From Rhynchonema sp. JSB1_4 (Eukaryota; Nematoda; Chromadorea; Monhysterida; Xyalidae): DNA of 64,000 nucleotides. Shown here one piece after another: positions 26,101 to 38,649 of the stretch. The notes under the pieces were generated by a model, which did no database searches, was not told where the DNA came from, and worked only from the letters and a program-made list of their open reading frames with translations. Within the stretch, counting starts at the first letter, position 1. Every line of letters begins with the position of its first letter. The stretch lies in contig JASAMV010001066.1 of the NCBI GenBank assembly GCA_030248065.1, forward strand, positions 1 through 64,000, read 5' to 3'. Made by a program: the position numbers and the translations under genes.

Positions 26101-28818
26101 AGTTCGTCGCACGACTTGAGGCCTTACAAAACTTTTGAAAATATTGAACACTGCATAAGATTTAGTCACAAGTAGTTTTTACGGGGTTGTTTGTTTCGTC
26201 ATAGGCGTCGCTGTGACTGTGAATGTTATCTGAAGGCTGAACCAGCTCCCCGAAGAATACAAAAAAATTCTCAAGATTTTAATCAGATCAATCTCAATTT
26301 CATGATTGCCCTCATAGATTATGGTCAGATCAGGTCAAGAAAAATAATATGGCAAATTCTCAGTCCATTTTGCAACCCGGAATATGGACCCTTATTCTTT
26401 TTGCTGCTGGATATCTTGCTGCTGCAGCAAAGGCCAAAAACAATAATGTTTGTTTGCGCACGCTTATATCTTGTGATATCCTGTATCCGAGAAGAAAATC
26501 ACGCATAGGCACGATTTTGACCTTGTCTGGCTGTGGTCGGTAACAAGGCCACAATCATGCTGGCTATATATTTTCGCTTTTCGAGGTCCGCCAACATCTT
26601 TCTACATGCATGTTGTTTACTCATCTCTAGTGATCTTCTTTATTTGATCCTTTTCTTCCAAATAACCTGTCTGTGTGTTTTCCACAACAAATAAGGAAAT
26701 GCAGATAATGATTGGTCACTTTCGTGATTTCTCCCTCATTTTTTCTTCATTCGTGAATTTGCGCTCTCCTATTTTCCTGAGGTCAATCAAGCGCTTGGTC
26801 ACATCCCATACCTGTGTGTGGCAAGCCCCCACACACAAAAGCTGGTGATTCGTTTTAAATCAAGAAAGTCTATGGGACGTCTGTGAGATTTGGTGATCAT
26901 TACGACTTCTTTATTAGTTCATTGGGGCAGAGACCTTTGCAACGTGTGCGAGCAACCATGATGAGCTCACAGTGCACCCCACTTTCGGCTGTGTGTCGAT
27001 TTTGATGTTTCATCAGTTCTGACTACAATGGGTCGTGCAACCCACATATTGCTTTTTTTATCAATTGAAGTCTCAATTTTAACTCGTGGCTCTGCTCTCT
27101 GTTATCAGTACGCCCCTCCTATATGGCTCGGTTGCATCACTGATTCAAATTCAAACCTGTTCGCAAAAAAATCGGCTGGTCCATATGAAAAAAGTATGCA
27201 TGCTTCTCATCATTTCGTGTATATAAATGGCCCAAACGTCTGTGATTGATTTACATACAGACGCATCCCACGCAATAACGATGTGACTGAGCGCACCCAA
27301 GTGGGACATGATTCGGAATTTGTTATATTTTGAGACAAAACGCGTTTCCAGAGACGCAATAATTTCTCGGAGCGACAAACCCCGTGCGTGACACACGCAG
27401 GTGTGTGTTTAGGACACGCGCTGCCTTATTTTACTATAAAGTCGATTTGTCAATTGTCTAAAAGTCAAAAGATGGTAAACATCGTTTCAAATATAACATA
27501 AAGTGTGCGTCTGTAGAGTGTGTTCGATTGATGTTATCGTCGTCTATAAATGAGTGGTCAAGTGTTCAAGTCAAAAAGATTGAGAGCCATACCTGAACCT
27601 GACGCGTTTCTGACAGCGTTTTCGGGTCAAAGACTCAAAATATTCTCCAAGGTCCAGGTGAGCATAAGTAAGCAGTAAGAAAGAACCTAAGTTTGTACTT
27701 GCACCTTGTATGCCTTTGAGCTGTTCCCTGAAGACTTCTCTTGTTTGTTGAAAAGTAACAAAATGACGGTCTTATATCGTGCGCAAACCAGCGCCAAGTT
27801 GTGTAGTTTATGGTAATTTAGCGCTGAATCACTACGTGCGCGCATCTGAAAGTGTTCGCACCTCGTAAAACGACTCATAGAAAATAGCCTTTCAAAATGG
27901 CTGCATTTGTCATTCATGTGGAAGCACCTTTTTTGTAAATTGTGAAGTTTATAAAATGACATGTGGCTGCAAGCACAACTTTCAACAACACGCCGCGCAA
28001 AATGTATATCGGCTTGGCAGACAGCAGCTGGAATATTTTCGCTCATTCGGTTTTTCACTTGTGAAACTGGCGGCCATTTTTTATTTTCGAATGTTTGGTT
28101 TATGTCAGTGCACACACGCACACACCACTAAGTAAAACATGAACATAGCAGCAGGTCTACATGCCTACCTTTTGTAAACCATGTTCCTAGTATGTAAACG
28201 TAATGTCTGTTGCTGACGTTTTTTTTGTAAAACCGCTTTTGATACTACATGTTATTTTCAACAGTCGGTACCTCAGGTATGTACAGTATATTGACTTTCA
28301 TGTTAAAAAACATAACTTTTTTAGCAACACATCACATGCTGGTCTGGTATTGGTAGAAAGTTGAAATTTTTTAACCTTGTTTATGTTGCGTGTTATCAAA
28401 TCACAAGGCCACGATGTTACGTCTACAACAAACCGTTTTCAATTCTTTTGATATTTGCGCAAATTTTACAAAATATACGCTAGCATTATTTGTGGCGACC
28501 TTTTCCCAAAATATCAGCACGCTTCTGTTGACATTTTATCGGCCCAATTGTAATTGAAGGTCGGCGGGCTAAATCTTATGATCTATGTTGGCATCATTTC
28601 CTGCTACTATATAAATTCACAGAATCTTCCTATTCAGCAGAACAAAATCAAGATCCATAAAAATACCATCACGAAGACAACAGCGACAGAGTGGGGGGCC
28701 AGTGGGGCCGACAACTAACTACTATGAGGAGACCGAAATTATCAGAACTTATGAAAATATAGAAGAATCTACATATATCTAAATCCAAATTAATCGACAA
28801 CCAATCAATCAATCAATA
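17171..28818. other. 11.6 kb without a supported gene
   Basis: No exon with good splice signals or recognisable protein. The longest frames (for example 24911-25468 on the minus strand, 185 codons, and 24915-25286 on the plus strand) overlap on opposite strands and show no family signature. Short (AATAAT)n and CATACATA runs occur near 26060 and 23020. The decamer TGATGTTTCA occurs once, at 27003. Regulatory content cannot be judged from sequence alone. Confidence 0.4.
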
Positions 28819-31800
28819 ATGCCGGTGAATGAGCCCCACGCCATGGTCCCACCCACAGGTGCCCCGGACCTGCCCAGTCCTGCAGTGCCCGACGTAACGC
28901 GAGCCCGTTATGGGCACTGTGATACCCCATTCACAATGGACGACTATGACTTGCCCATATTGACACTGTGTGGCGTGCTATTTGTGGCTGGAATTATGTA
29001 CTGCTTCCTGGGTTGGTCGAAATTGTTGACATTGGGTATTGCCGTTTGGAATTGTTGATGTTCGATTGTTCGTTCCCTGTCAAACTTGGTGATCACTCTT
29101 TTTGTGATCTGTTTCGGCACATTGCAGAAACACGGCTGAACTCAATTTTCATTCGGCTCTATTATGCCGGTTCATAGTCTTTATGCCGAACCGAATCGGG
29201 TTCAACTATAATTAATGTGATACGCTCACTGTAAGCCCAAAAAGTCAAGAAAAAATTTAAATTTAAGAAAAATTTAATCACGACTTCTTTCTTTCAGGTT
29301 ACCGTCTATTCAAAGCAGTCATGTTCGCGACGGGCGTGTTGTTCGCGTCTGTGGTCGTCTACGTTGTGTGCACCAGTGAACAGGTATACCTTTGAAGGGC
29401 GTGTCTGACGTTCTTAGAAAACCGTACGGTTAATAAATTTTTGACATTTAATCGACACAACAGTTTGGCTTCCACAAATACATGTACATCACTGATTATA
29501 CAGTTCGATAAGTTGTACATTGTCGATAAGGAAACAAAAAAGTCCCGTGACAGCCAGGCGCAATCACCAAGTTTAACTTGTACCCACCCAACCCCAATAA
29601 ATCGATCACTTGCAGGTCCTGCCCCACCAACTCGGCAACGCAGCCGTATCCCTCGGCGCCGGCGTTCTATTCGGTCTAATCACCATGCTTGTCGAATACG
29701 TGGGACTGTTCCTGACCGGTTTCCTCGCTGGTCTGCATCTGGGCGTTGTTGTGCTTGTCGTCGCCAACTACACCACGCATCTGCACTCGATATGGATCAC
29801 CATAGGTGTTCTATTTATGTGTGGCCTCACCAACGCGCTGATGACACTGAGGTGGTCGAGGTTGGTGCCTGAAGAACGGGCTAACGGCACTGTCGTCAAC
29901 TCATATCGTCAATTTCCATATCAATTTTTTTCTCTCTCTTATTCAGGGCTGCTTGAGTTGACAACGATAGTTGACCACTTGAGTTGACGACTGTACCATT
30001 AGCCAGTATATGTTTACTGGCTGTGAGCGATTTTATAGCTTTTGCGATTCACATCCGCAAAGCCATGTGAGACATCAGCGCATCGCAATGCCACTGATGT
30101 TTCACAGGGCCGTGGCGAACTTTGTCATGGCGTATCAGGTTGAATATGATCGTGGGCCTGACAATCTGATTCATTTTGACATGGTTGATAATCTGCTCGG
30201 TGCCTGAGAGATGTGTAAATTTGACCAGCATAAAGGTTTTTCTATTCCAAGCTTGGAACCAACTTTCTTACCTGGTTCTACAAAAAAGAACAATAAGGTA
30301 TTTCAAGCCAATAAATCAATTCGTGATACTCACGACCAACTGGACCCTGATGTCCCCAGCAAAAGGGCACCGCTCGGCCTACATAAGTATTGATTTTGTG
30401 TAGGTGTTCTTAACATTTGATGAACGAGAAACTCCAGCCGGGTTCACAACGCATATGCGCGTTTGAGCCTCAACCTGGCTATGCTTCAACACTAAAGGCA
30501 AACTACGCCAACACGAGCCCAATTTCGGAGGGACGTGCGTGCAAAAGGAATAGAAAGAGAAAATTCTCATGCACCACGTTGTATTCTACAACGTGTGACA
30601 TTTCCCAGATCAGCAGCCATGTATGAATGTTTCACAAATCTGCCACCTCCGAAATCGGGCTCGTGTTGGCGTAGGGTGTTACTACATATATATATGTACA
30701 TGATCACACGCGCAAACGCGCGTATGCATCGTGAAGCCCTCGTAACATAATGTTTCACGCCCATGCCTAAACACACAGATCCATGCTGATCACCGGCACA
30801 TCATTGATCGGTTCGGCCATGGTCATGGTCGCACTCGACTACATCACGCAACGTTTCGCCGACCTCTACTGGCTCTACGACATCATGCACATGAAACATC
30901 CCCCGTTGGAGGCTGTGTGCTGGTATGGCTGGCTGCTGATGGCCATGTGGCCCGTTGCGTTCATGACCGGGCTGGTTGTGCAATTCAGACTTACCGGCGA
31001 CCGGCGGACACTCAGGAAATCAGGTTGGCGAGCGCGGTATTCAGTTTGCTTGTATTTGCTCATGTCAGATGGTTTTGTCAGTCAGAAATTTCGGTCAGTC
31101 ATATTAAAAACTAATTGACACAGACTGAGAGAACAGCGAAAAACAGTAGTGTGTCCAATTCCTAGTTAGCCTAAGCCTTAGCCAATTCCTGCTAAGCCTA
31201 AACGTTAGGCTCAGTTTACGTGGGTCTTTACAGGCTCCAGGCGCCTTCATACACTTCGGGTTCAGGCGTCAATTAGATAAAAGAGCAGGATGGTATCTTA
31301 GAATGAAGAACTGAAAATTTTGACTCACCTTTCTGACTACATACTTGAGAGCGCTAAATTTGACTGACAAAAAACCAAGCTGACAAAAATAACCGACACA
31401 CCAATCACCTTCAAGGCTCACCATCGTCATCTCGCGCGGGCGAGTCCCCGCACCTCCGCGAAGTCCGATCAACGCATGCACAATCATCGCAACAACAACA
31501 ACATCCGCCTCGACACAAACGAACTGCACACGCCATATTGAAGGCACCGCCGCATCACAAGGCGCAGGCTGTGATCACGAGCACTACTAGTCCCATACAA
31601 GGCACATCGCCCCTACAATCGCCGTACAGGAAAAAATCGTTCCGGTCGTTGTACAAGGCTAGACAGAAACATGGAGATGTTATTTGTCAGGTACAGAAGT
31701 GGGGGATAGCTTTGCGAGGATATACTGTACAATACTCCGACAATACATTTGGGGGAAACTTTTCAAACGCGTTGCCTGATCCGCAAAGCGCATTATGCGT

Positions 31801-32525
31801 GTATTAGCTGCAGCGGTCACGTGACTGCCAGCCGCTCAACACACAAGTCTAACGTAGTGATGTGCGAAATGCTACGAAACTCAGCTGGCTGCGCGAGCTG
31901 CGTGCGCTTTACGTATCAGGCAACGCGCGTGAAAAGTTTCTCCCTAAAGTCTTGTCAGAGTATACCTGTATGTTTGTAAAATGTCTGTTGATCTCAAAGT
32001 CCGGTTCTATGTGGTTGGGGGCAGATATTGCGAACACCTCCGTCATTTGTAAGCCGACGCGCCCAGCCCCAAGTCTACAGCACACGCCAAAGCCAGACCA
32101 AGACTCGCAGAAACTCTACACTGTCATTGTGGAGCTTGGCTTTGTCAGACTTCGGCTTATTGTTTGGTCATTTAACGCAAATCGTCAATGCTGGTCGTCA
32201 AAGCAACCAGACCAAAGCAATTTCATATGAACGCCAGGAGACATAAATTCTAGGGCATCCACAATAAATTTCATATTCCCGCATGTAGTAGGGTTACGAA
32301 TTATTGATTATTCTGAGATGAATATTTTATTTTACAATACCATACTTTTTGTGTTTGCAGAGCTTCATGGACAGTATCGACCGACAACGCCAGGGCTCGC
32401 AAACTGGCGGTGGACTGGGCAGCAATCGCAACAGCAATGACATTACGACACTGTCTAGTGAGAATACTAGGATTACGGTACTAAGCGAAGGCAACACACC
32501 GCCGATGGGGGATGCAGTTAGATGA
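28819..32525 (+). CDS. TMEM198: TMEM198-like multi-pass membrane protein (402 aa)
   Basis: Six exons join in phase: 28819-29011, 29298-29383, 29616-29860, 30779-31023, 31416-31690, 32361-32525. The chain matches the TMEM198 family (TM7S3/TMEM198-like domain): an acidic N-terminus; a first helix ending YCFLG; the join YRLFKAVMFATGVLFASVVV; two to three helices in exon 3 ending ALMTLRWSR; two in exon 4 (ITGTSLIGSAMVMVALDYI, CWYGWLLMAMWP); then a basic cytoplasmic tail with SPYRKKS and, at the end, SFMDSIDRQRQGS, equivalent to the family's DRQTG tail. About seven membrane segments are expected. In vertebrates TMEM198 has been linked to Wnt/LRP6 signalling; a role here is inference. The tail carries a QQQQHPP insertion. 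Three of five donors are GTTGG. TGAAACATCA begins at the base after the stop codon. Confidence 0.88.
29889..29998. mobile_element. GTCGTCAACTC short interspersed element, copy in TMEM198 intron 3
   Basis: Begins CACTGTCGTCAACTCA and ends TTGAGTTGACGACTGTACCA, so the ends are mutual complements. It carries the internal word GGGCTGCTTGAGTTGACAAC. Related copies lie near 33898, 39283 and 41998. It is short (about 110 bp) and non-coding. Confidence 0.6.
30108..30207 (+). CDS. Candidate alternative terminal exon of the TMEM198-like gene
   Basis: Inside intron 3 there is an acceptor, CTGATGTTTCACAG|G, followed by an open frame of 33 codons ending TGA (RAVANFVMAYQVEYDRG...DMVDNLLGA). Exon 3 of the TMEM198-like gene ends in phase 2 and this piece begins with one base, so the two can be joined in frame. 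That would give a shorter protein lacking the last helices and tail. The alternative is a decayed gene fragment. Composition is protein-like but matches nothing I know. Confidence 0.3.
31165..31265. repeat. TTAGGC-like island in TMEM198 intron 4
   Basis: Imperfect GCCTAAGCC and GTTAGGCTC units over about 100 bp. Confidence 0.45.
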
Positions 32526-32601
32526 TGAAACATCAAATGGGATCATACAATTTCGTGCCACGATCACGCTCAGGCATTCGTGGTATATTGGCCGATTATG
32601 G

Positions 32602-32827
32602 GTGGAATTTTCGAAACGGTGTAAAGGTCAGTTGGGCGTAAAGGTCGGCGGTGTAAAGGTCGGTCGAAAGCTCGGTCGGCGTAGCTCGGTGTAAACGTGA
32701 AACATTGCCTGTTATTAACGTGGAATGTTTCAAGTTTACACCGAGGTCTATCACACTGAGCTGTCGACCGAGCTTTCCACCGACCTTTACACCCAACTGA
32801 CCTTTACACCGTTTCGAAAATATCACC
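32602..32827. mobile_element. 226 bp inverted-repeat element downstream of TMEM198
   Basis: The arms begin ATTTTCGAAACGGTGTAAAG and its complement. Repeated AAAGGTCGG words run inside the arms, and two TGAAACATTG/GAATGTTTCA words lie in the centre. Target duplication was not resolved. It is non-coding. Confidence 0.75.
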
Positions 32828-34663
32828 CTATGTATCTACGAACTTTGAACGTTGTACACTGCCATAGCTTTATCTCAAAACATATAATTCTTATTATTTG
32901 TGTGTTGGGGAACATTTCAATATAGGTACTTTCTCTCACATTTGTTTTTTTAATTTTTCTCGCTTCTCTCATTTCAACAATCAGTTTCGACTAAACACAC
33001 ATGTGACCTGGTTACAAGATCCTGTGAACGGAATTATTACATCCGCGTTTGTTGCGTTTTGTTGTGCATCGCGTAGGATTGTTCCACGCGTTCGCTGTTT
33101 ATCGTTCAGTGTCGTACCCACGATTTGTACATACCGTATGATCAGACAGTGTACACAAACATGATAATTTGTGTGATCCGCAGAAGAAAAAGTTCAAATT
33201 CGACATGTTATTGACGCTGCTTGCGCACGCTGTATTATGTTTGTCAGAACACGCACCAGAATCCTGTACACGTTTGTATATTTTGCTATCGTGCACATAA
33301 GGGCGCAAAACACCGTTTCTTCACGCAGGATACACGTTACAATGTGCCGGTAACGGATTTACATTTCTGTCGATGCAGCAAAAGTCGAAAAAAAACATAA
33401 AGATGTCATACATTTGATGGTGTCAAACGCTACATACCACGTCGTTCAACACAACATATACGAGGTCAAAATTTGAAAAGTTAACGATGTGGCGAAACCA
33501 TAATTACGGGGAAGAACGATAACGATAATCTAAGATAGGCAAAGGCCCTACAAAAACATAGCGACGCTGGGATTTGGCTAAAGTGTTCGCACACTAATAT
33601 TATCTACCAATCATGTAAATCACCGAGCTAAGGGAACTCTACGTGCATGTGAAATGTCCACACTTCATGGTGATTTTGTTTGGGCCGCAAAAACCGTGTG
33701 TCCTCATCAAGAACGCGTGAATGATCTAAATTGTCGACTATGTCACAAAGACAGCAGACTGTACAACAGGGCAAAACGCTATTCCGAAACAACTACATTG
33801 TATGTATAAATCGAGACTGGTTCTGACAAAGTTTTACAACTGCTAGATACATGTAACGCATTAACCGGGGCTTGTTGTGGTTTCGTCAAAAAAGATCGTC
33901 AACTCCCACGTATAATTTCTCGCGCTCATTTAAGGGCTGCTTGGGTTGACGACGATAGTTGACCAGTTGAGTTAACGACAGTACCATTAGCGCTTATACA
34001 ACATAGAACCTGCAACGCCATTAAGCAGCAATTATGTCCGGATTCTTCCAATAGTTGCATCGTTGCATCTCGATCGCGCGACCATCGCAAATGTCAGCGC
34101 TGTCCCGTCGGTGACAATGCCGTTTTCGGTACTGACGCTTGAACGAATTACACGGCGACCACGAAGACCACGACGTCCAGTGCGCCGACGACCAGTGATC
34201 GTCTTCTGTGAATAGTTTTTCTTGTTTTTCTTTTTAGGAACAATGCATGAAAGTAAACCGTAAGTTCGGTGCAACCAACTAAATGACAAGTTATAGAGTA
34301 AATGTACATACAAAGAACGATTTCAAACTTGGTGACCGTATCCGATCGGATGAGACTTGCCTTGGTCAAGCCTGATTCCCGTATTAAGGGTATTAAGAAA
34401 TCAAATGGAGCCACTAATTTCGTCCGGCATAAATTTTAGGTTGGCAAACATCTTTTGAATCTTCAAAATTCAAAAAAGTCACTTGACCAAGTCAGGACCG
34501 GTCCGATCCGATCCGATCACCAAGTTTGATATCGCTCGTGTTCACTAACGATCGTTGCGTTGTGCGTTCAGTTTTGCCAGCCAACGTTTGAAGAAGTCCG
34601 ATCTCTCTGATTGACCTGCGTAGTATGTTCATGGGTTAGAAATATTTTGCAGCCAGCCTGACG
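32828..34663. other. No gene seen; one GTCGTCAACTC-type element
   Basis: About 33898-34002 contains GTCAACTCCC, GCGCTCATTTAAGGGCTGCT and TTGAGTTAACGACAGTACCA, a copy of the short element family. Two GATCACCAAGTTTGA-type words lie near 34322 and 34500. No exon supported. Confidence 0.4.
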
Positions 34664-34765
34664 ATGAAGAACTTTTACGCTGGTCAAATTAGTGGCATCA
34701 TTGAGAATATTCTGAATGATATCCTCGGCGTTGTCGGGCCAGGTGGACCGATCATCGAGGTTTGA
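34664..34765 (+). CDS. Candidate small exon or short peptide gene
   Basis: ATG-started frame of 33 codons with strongly protein-like, hydrophobic composition (MKNFYAGQISGIIENILNDI ... GVVGPGGPIIEV). It is preceded by ATATTTTGCAG, a good acceptor. It either ends at TGA 34763-34765 or is spliced at ATCGAG|GTTTGA. The rest of a plus-strand gene was not found, because the large minus-strand exon starts 20 bp downstream. The word TTTTACGCTGGTCAAATTAG inside it recurs at other loci, so it may instead be repeat-derived. Confidence 0.3.
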   Translation: MKNFYAGQISGIIENILNDILGVVGPGGPIIEV

Positions 34766-34784
34766 TTACCTTGGTGCTATAATA

Positions 34785-37700
34785 TCACTCAGTTATGTTC
34801 AGAATTGTACCTATTTTCCCACCTCCACTCCCATTTGTCCGCGGCCGTGTGATGCGCAGTGGTCGCTCTAGTCGCCGACGTTGTTCCGTCTTGACCAGTG
34901 TATTTGCATTGACCGTATTTTCATTGTTGTCGGGCCGTGTGGCGTGCGGGAACGTCCACAGCGGCTGTTGTCGCATTTCGTGTCGTATCTGAGCGGTGGG
35001 TGACGGTAGCAGGGGACGTGGGCGGGGAACGACATTGGGAATCGAAGATGGGGAAGACACACCACCGACGAGGGATGCTGGTGGGAACGCCGTGACTGCA
35101 CCCCCGCCCTGTGAGGGCAAGCCATACGATCCATAACCGCTAGGCACTGAGCCTGGGCGTGCCAGATAGGCAATGGCAGGACGGATAGGGTAGCTGGGTT
35201 GCGTCACTGGGCGACCACCCGTGGAAGGGTAAGCGCCACCCGCTGGTTGGGGACCGCCTGTAGAAGGATAAGCACCACCGGCGGTTTGGACACCCGGAGA
35301 TGGGTAGGCACCACCCGCGGGTTGTTGGTTTGGCAACATTGAATGCGACATGGACATGGGGCTTCCTTGTTGTGGATAAGTGGGCTGCACGATTCGGTTC
35401 CATTCCAGATGGGATTGGGGATTGGTATATGGTTGATACGATGATTGCTGGGCTTGATCGGGCTGAATATGTGGCTGGTAGACAGGGTTAGTTCCATATC
35501 GTGATTGTTGCTGACCAGCTTGTGTTTGAGGTACGACCACAACGTTGCGATCTGGGGGTGGCCAGATTTGGGATACTACTGAAGGACCAGTGGGTACTCG
35601 TGTCTGCAATTGGGCAACCACTGGGGCAATCGGTGGTCGAAACTGACCCGGTGTCGTAACCGATCCCCGAAACACCTGACTAGGCCTGACCTCAAGATTA
35701 ACACCGGTCCAGCCCTGCGGGGCCGTTTGTGGCGGACCTTCACCCACCTGCCGCCTGTTCGTGACCGTGTGGGCCACTTCGTCACCCCAGAATTGCGGTG
35801 TTAGTGCACCGTAGTTACTAACCACCTGCTGCGGCGGTTCCGCTGTGGTTGTGCTGCTGGTCAGCTGGTAGACGTTGTAGGCACCAGCTGGGGGTGGCGG
35901 TGTGCTGTACCTTCGAGGCGGCGCCGGAACGTAGCCGGTTCCGAACTCATCTTCTCGCGGCGATCTCGTAAACGTCAGCGGACCGGCGACATCCGGTAGG
36001 CTGAATTGTGCCGTTGGTTTGAACCACGGCACCGGCGTTGTGGTCGGGGGCAGCCAGAGACCGCGTTTGTAGCCGTACGGAGGGTACGTGGGTACCGCTT
36101 TAAAATCGCGTCGCACCGGCGTGACCGGCCTCGATGGTTCCGTGGGTACCAATGAAATGATCGGCGACTTTGACAGAAATGCGTCCATTGGGTCAACGAT
36201 GGCGGTTTTCGTGGTGGTCTTCAGGTCCGGGTCCCTGGCAGCTCGCAGCATGGTCTCGAAATGCATCAGTGCCCCGGCGTCTGGCAGACCTAATGTTTCA
36301 TTGCCATACATGATGATGAATTGCTGATTGCTGTGACCGGAATCCTTCTTTAGGTTGTTGTTGACGGTAATATGGTGCGTGTGACCGTTGGGTAAGCGGA
36401 TTGTGCGCTGTACCACCGTGTGTCTCGGCTGCACTGTCAATGGTTCTGGTGTTGTTGTTGATAATGTTGTTGTGGCTCTTCGTGTTGTTGTTATAGTTGT
36501 TCTCAGTGTTGTTGTTTCAGGTCGTGTTGTTGTAACTGTTGTTGTCCGTTCAGTGGGTGCCAGTTGTGTCGTATCCGGTGTTGTTGTTGTGGACGGCGGT
36601 GCGCCGAACATTTTCTCCATCAACTCAATCAACTTGTCCATACGTTCCGCATCATCGGTGTTCTTCGATGGCTGACGAGCCGAGGCCACCACCGGCTCTG
36701 CTGCCTCCTCACTGCCACTTTTCGCGACGAACGACGATGGTTTTTGCTCATCATCGCCTGTTTTCGGCTGAAATCTGCCCGATGTCGGCGGTATCTCCGG
36801 GAATGTGCGCTTGTGTTTGTCGAAAACTCTGAAAAACGGCGGCACCACATGCAGAATGTCATCGAGCGGATCTGGCGATGGTGTCGCCGCCTGCCGTCCA
36901 CCAATGTCGTCCACCGAAACAACTTCAGTGCGATAGTTGGGCGGCAGTTTCAGGCGTTGGTCGGACGGCATGCGAATGGGCAACGTGCGATAATCTGGCT
37001 GGGCCCCGCCAACGTTGACGACGATAAATCGGGTATCTTCGTTTTCTGTTGCATCAATTCCACTTTCCGATCCATTATTCCGCAGCGATACAGCTGATTT
37101 GATCGTTATTGATTGATCATGCGGATCGGTGGTGCTGGTCACTTCGGCCACTGGCTGGTGATGTTTCACAATTTGCGGCGAGGGTTGTCTGAGATGCTGC
37201 GGTGCCAGGCGTACGGGCAGGGTGCGGTAATCGGGCTGTGCCTCTGTACCCACGTTTACAACATACAAATGTGTTTCCTCGAGCAAGACCGGTGTGGTTT
37301 GTGTCGTCGAAGTGGTTGTGGTCGTCGTTTTCGCCCGTTTGAGTTGACCAGTGCGCAATTGATGTGGCGTCATGTGCACTGGCAGCGTTCGGTAGTCCGG
37401 CTGCGAGTCGGTACCGACGTTGATCACAAAAATATCGGTTCGATCCTGGTTGGCTAGTCGGAACACCTTAGCCGTTTTGGGTCGGGCGGGCAGCGGAAGT
37501 GAAGTGGTTGTTGTGGTGGTCGTTGGTGGCTCCAATTGCCCGCGAAACATATTCGACGTTTTTGCCCTGCTTCCCTTCAACAACTGATGCGGCGTCAGAC
37601 GGACGGGCACGGCGCGGTAATCGGGTTCGGTGTCGGTGCCAACGTTGACCACGTAGATCTCAGCTTGATCCTGGTGGTCAGGTCGAAACTGAACCGCCTG

Positions 37701-37935
37701 GTTTGGAGTGGGCAACTGTGTTGTTGTTGATGTTTCATTATCTCGACTCGGCAGCGTGCTCACTGGTATGGCTCGATAGTCTGGATGGGCTTCAGTTCCT
37801 AAATTAACCACGTACAAATGAGTTTGATTATTCGGGCTGAACACCGTAGCTTCATGTGGAATCGGGATTGGTGGCGGTTGATTTGGACTGTCTGGTCGAA
37901 ATATGGAAGTCTGTTTAGGGACCGGCACGGGAGGA

Positions 37936-37974
<39 letters not shown>

Positions 37975-38275
37975 GGTTGTTGCTGTTGCAGTGGTTGGGG
38001 TTCGGGCAGCATTTCCACCAACGAAGATGTGGCAGGTGTGCTGCTGCTGCTGCTCAACTGGTAGACGTTGAAGCCCGGCCTGAAGATCACGTGATCGCGC
38101 AATCTTTTATGTCCGAACTTGCTGCGTACCATTCGCAGTCGATTGAATTTTGGTCCGACGCTGCGTCGACGTTGCGTGATCGTCATACGTTCCAGTTTGA
38201 ATGAATAGTCCTCGGACTGACGGTGATGCTGGCTGCTGCCGGCTGATGTTTCAGTCGTTGAACTGCTGGTTGACC
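34785..38275 (-). CDS. Large Pro/Thr-rich protein with five VVNVGT..PDYR repeats
   Basis: One uninterrupted frame. Reading from ATG 38186 it gives 1133 residues, but the frame stays open upstream to a CATGTTTAG|GG acceptor at 38275 with the same Ser/Thr-rich composition, so the true N-terminus is probably in an unseen exon. Counting from 38186: basic N-terminal segment 1-40; NVYQLSSSSSTPATSS; poly-Gln 67-83; five diverged copies of a unit [YF]-VVNVGT-[DE]-xx-PDYR-[AT]-x-PVR at about 122-142, 175-206, 250-281, 305-335 and 384-412, often preceded by an FRPD-type box; Thr-rich spacer about 530-590; a second NVYQLTSS; three AGGAYPS[PT]G copies; basic C-terminus. No enzyme signature and no transmembrane segment is visible. 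The composition suggests an extracellular or cuticle/mucin-like protein, which is inference. Family unknown to me. Confidence 0.72.
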
Positions 38276-38600
38276 CTAAACATGAGCAGCTTCTGTTTTT
38301 TTGGCTGTTTTAGTTTGCAACCGCCAGAAACCGAAAACGCTTCAGGGACCAACTTTGTAGATTGAGTGAAACGAACATATCTCAAACGATGAGAATGCAC
38401 TGGTGTCTTGCGGACGTGGTTTGCACACAGTCAATCACCTTTCTTTGCAATGCACGCCCACAAGACACCAATGCACTTGCATCGAAAACCTCAACCCCAA
38501 AACCGGTCCGGGTTTGGCCTTTCGGGCTTGGAATATGGCAAACTGAAGGGCTACTATGTAAACCGCATTGAACTGACCTGCTTCCACAACGACGACCATC

Positions 38601-38649
38601 ATGCAGCACAGTGACGTCACCATTGACACCAAACGGTTGTACATCTTCG
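38601..38649 (+). CDS. Candidate alternative first coding exon of the glycosyltransferase-like gene
   Basis: ATG followed by 16 codons (MQHSDVTIDTKRLYIF) and a strong donor, TTCG|GTGAGT, in phase 1. An acceptor in the next exon region, CCGATTTCAG|TG (about 39766), has the matching phase. The join would replace the first residues of the 39709 start. Without a transcript it could equally belong to an unrelated gene. Confidence 0.35.

Noticed and set aside
35000..38204. Many plus-strand frames opposite the large repeat-protein exon
   Set aside because: They are shadows: the Leu/Val/Cys-rich plus-strand readings are the complement of Gln/Thr codon runs in the minus-strand gene.
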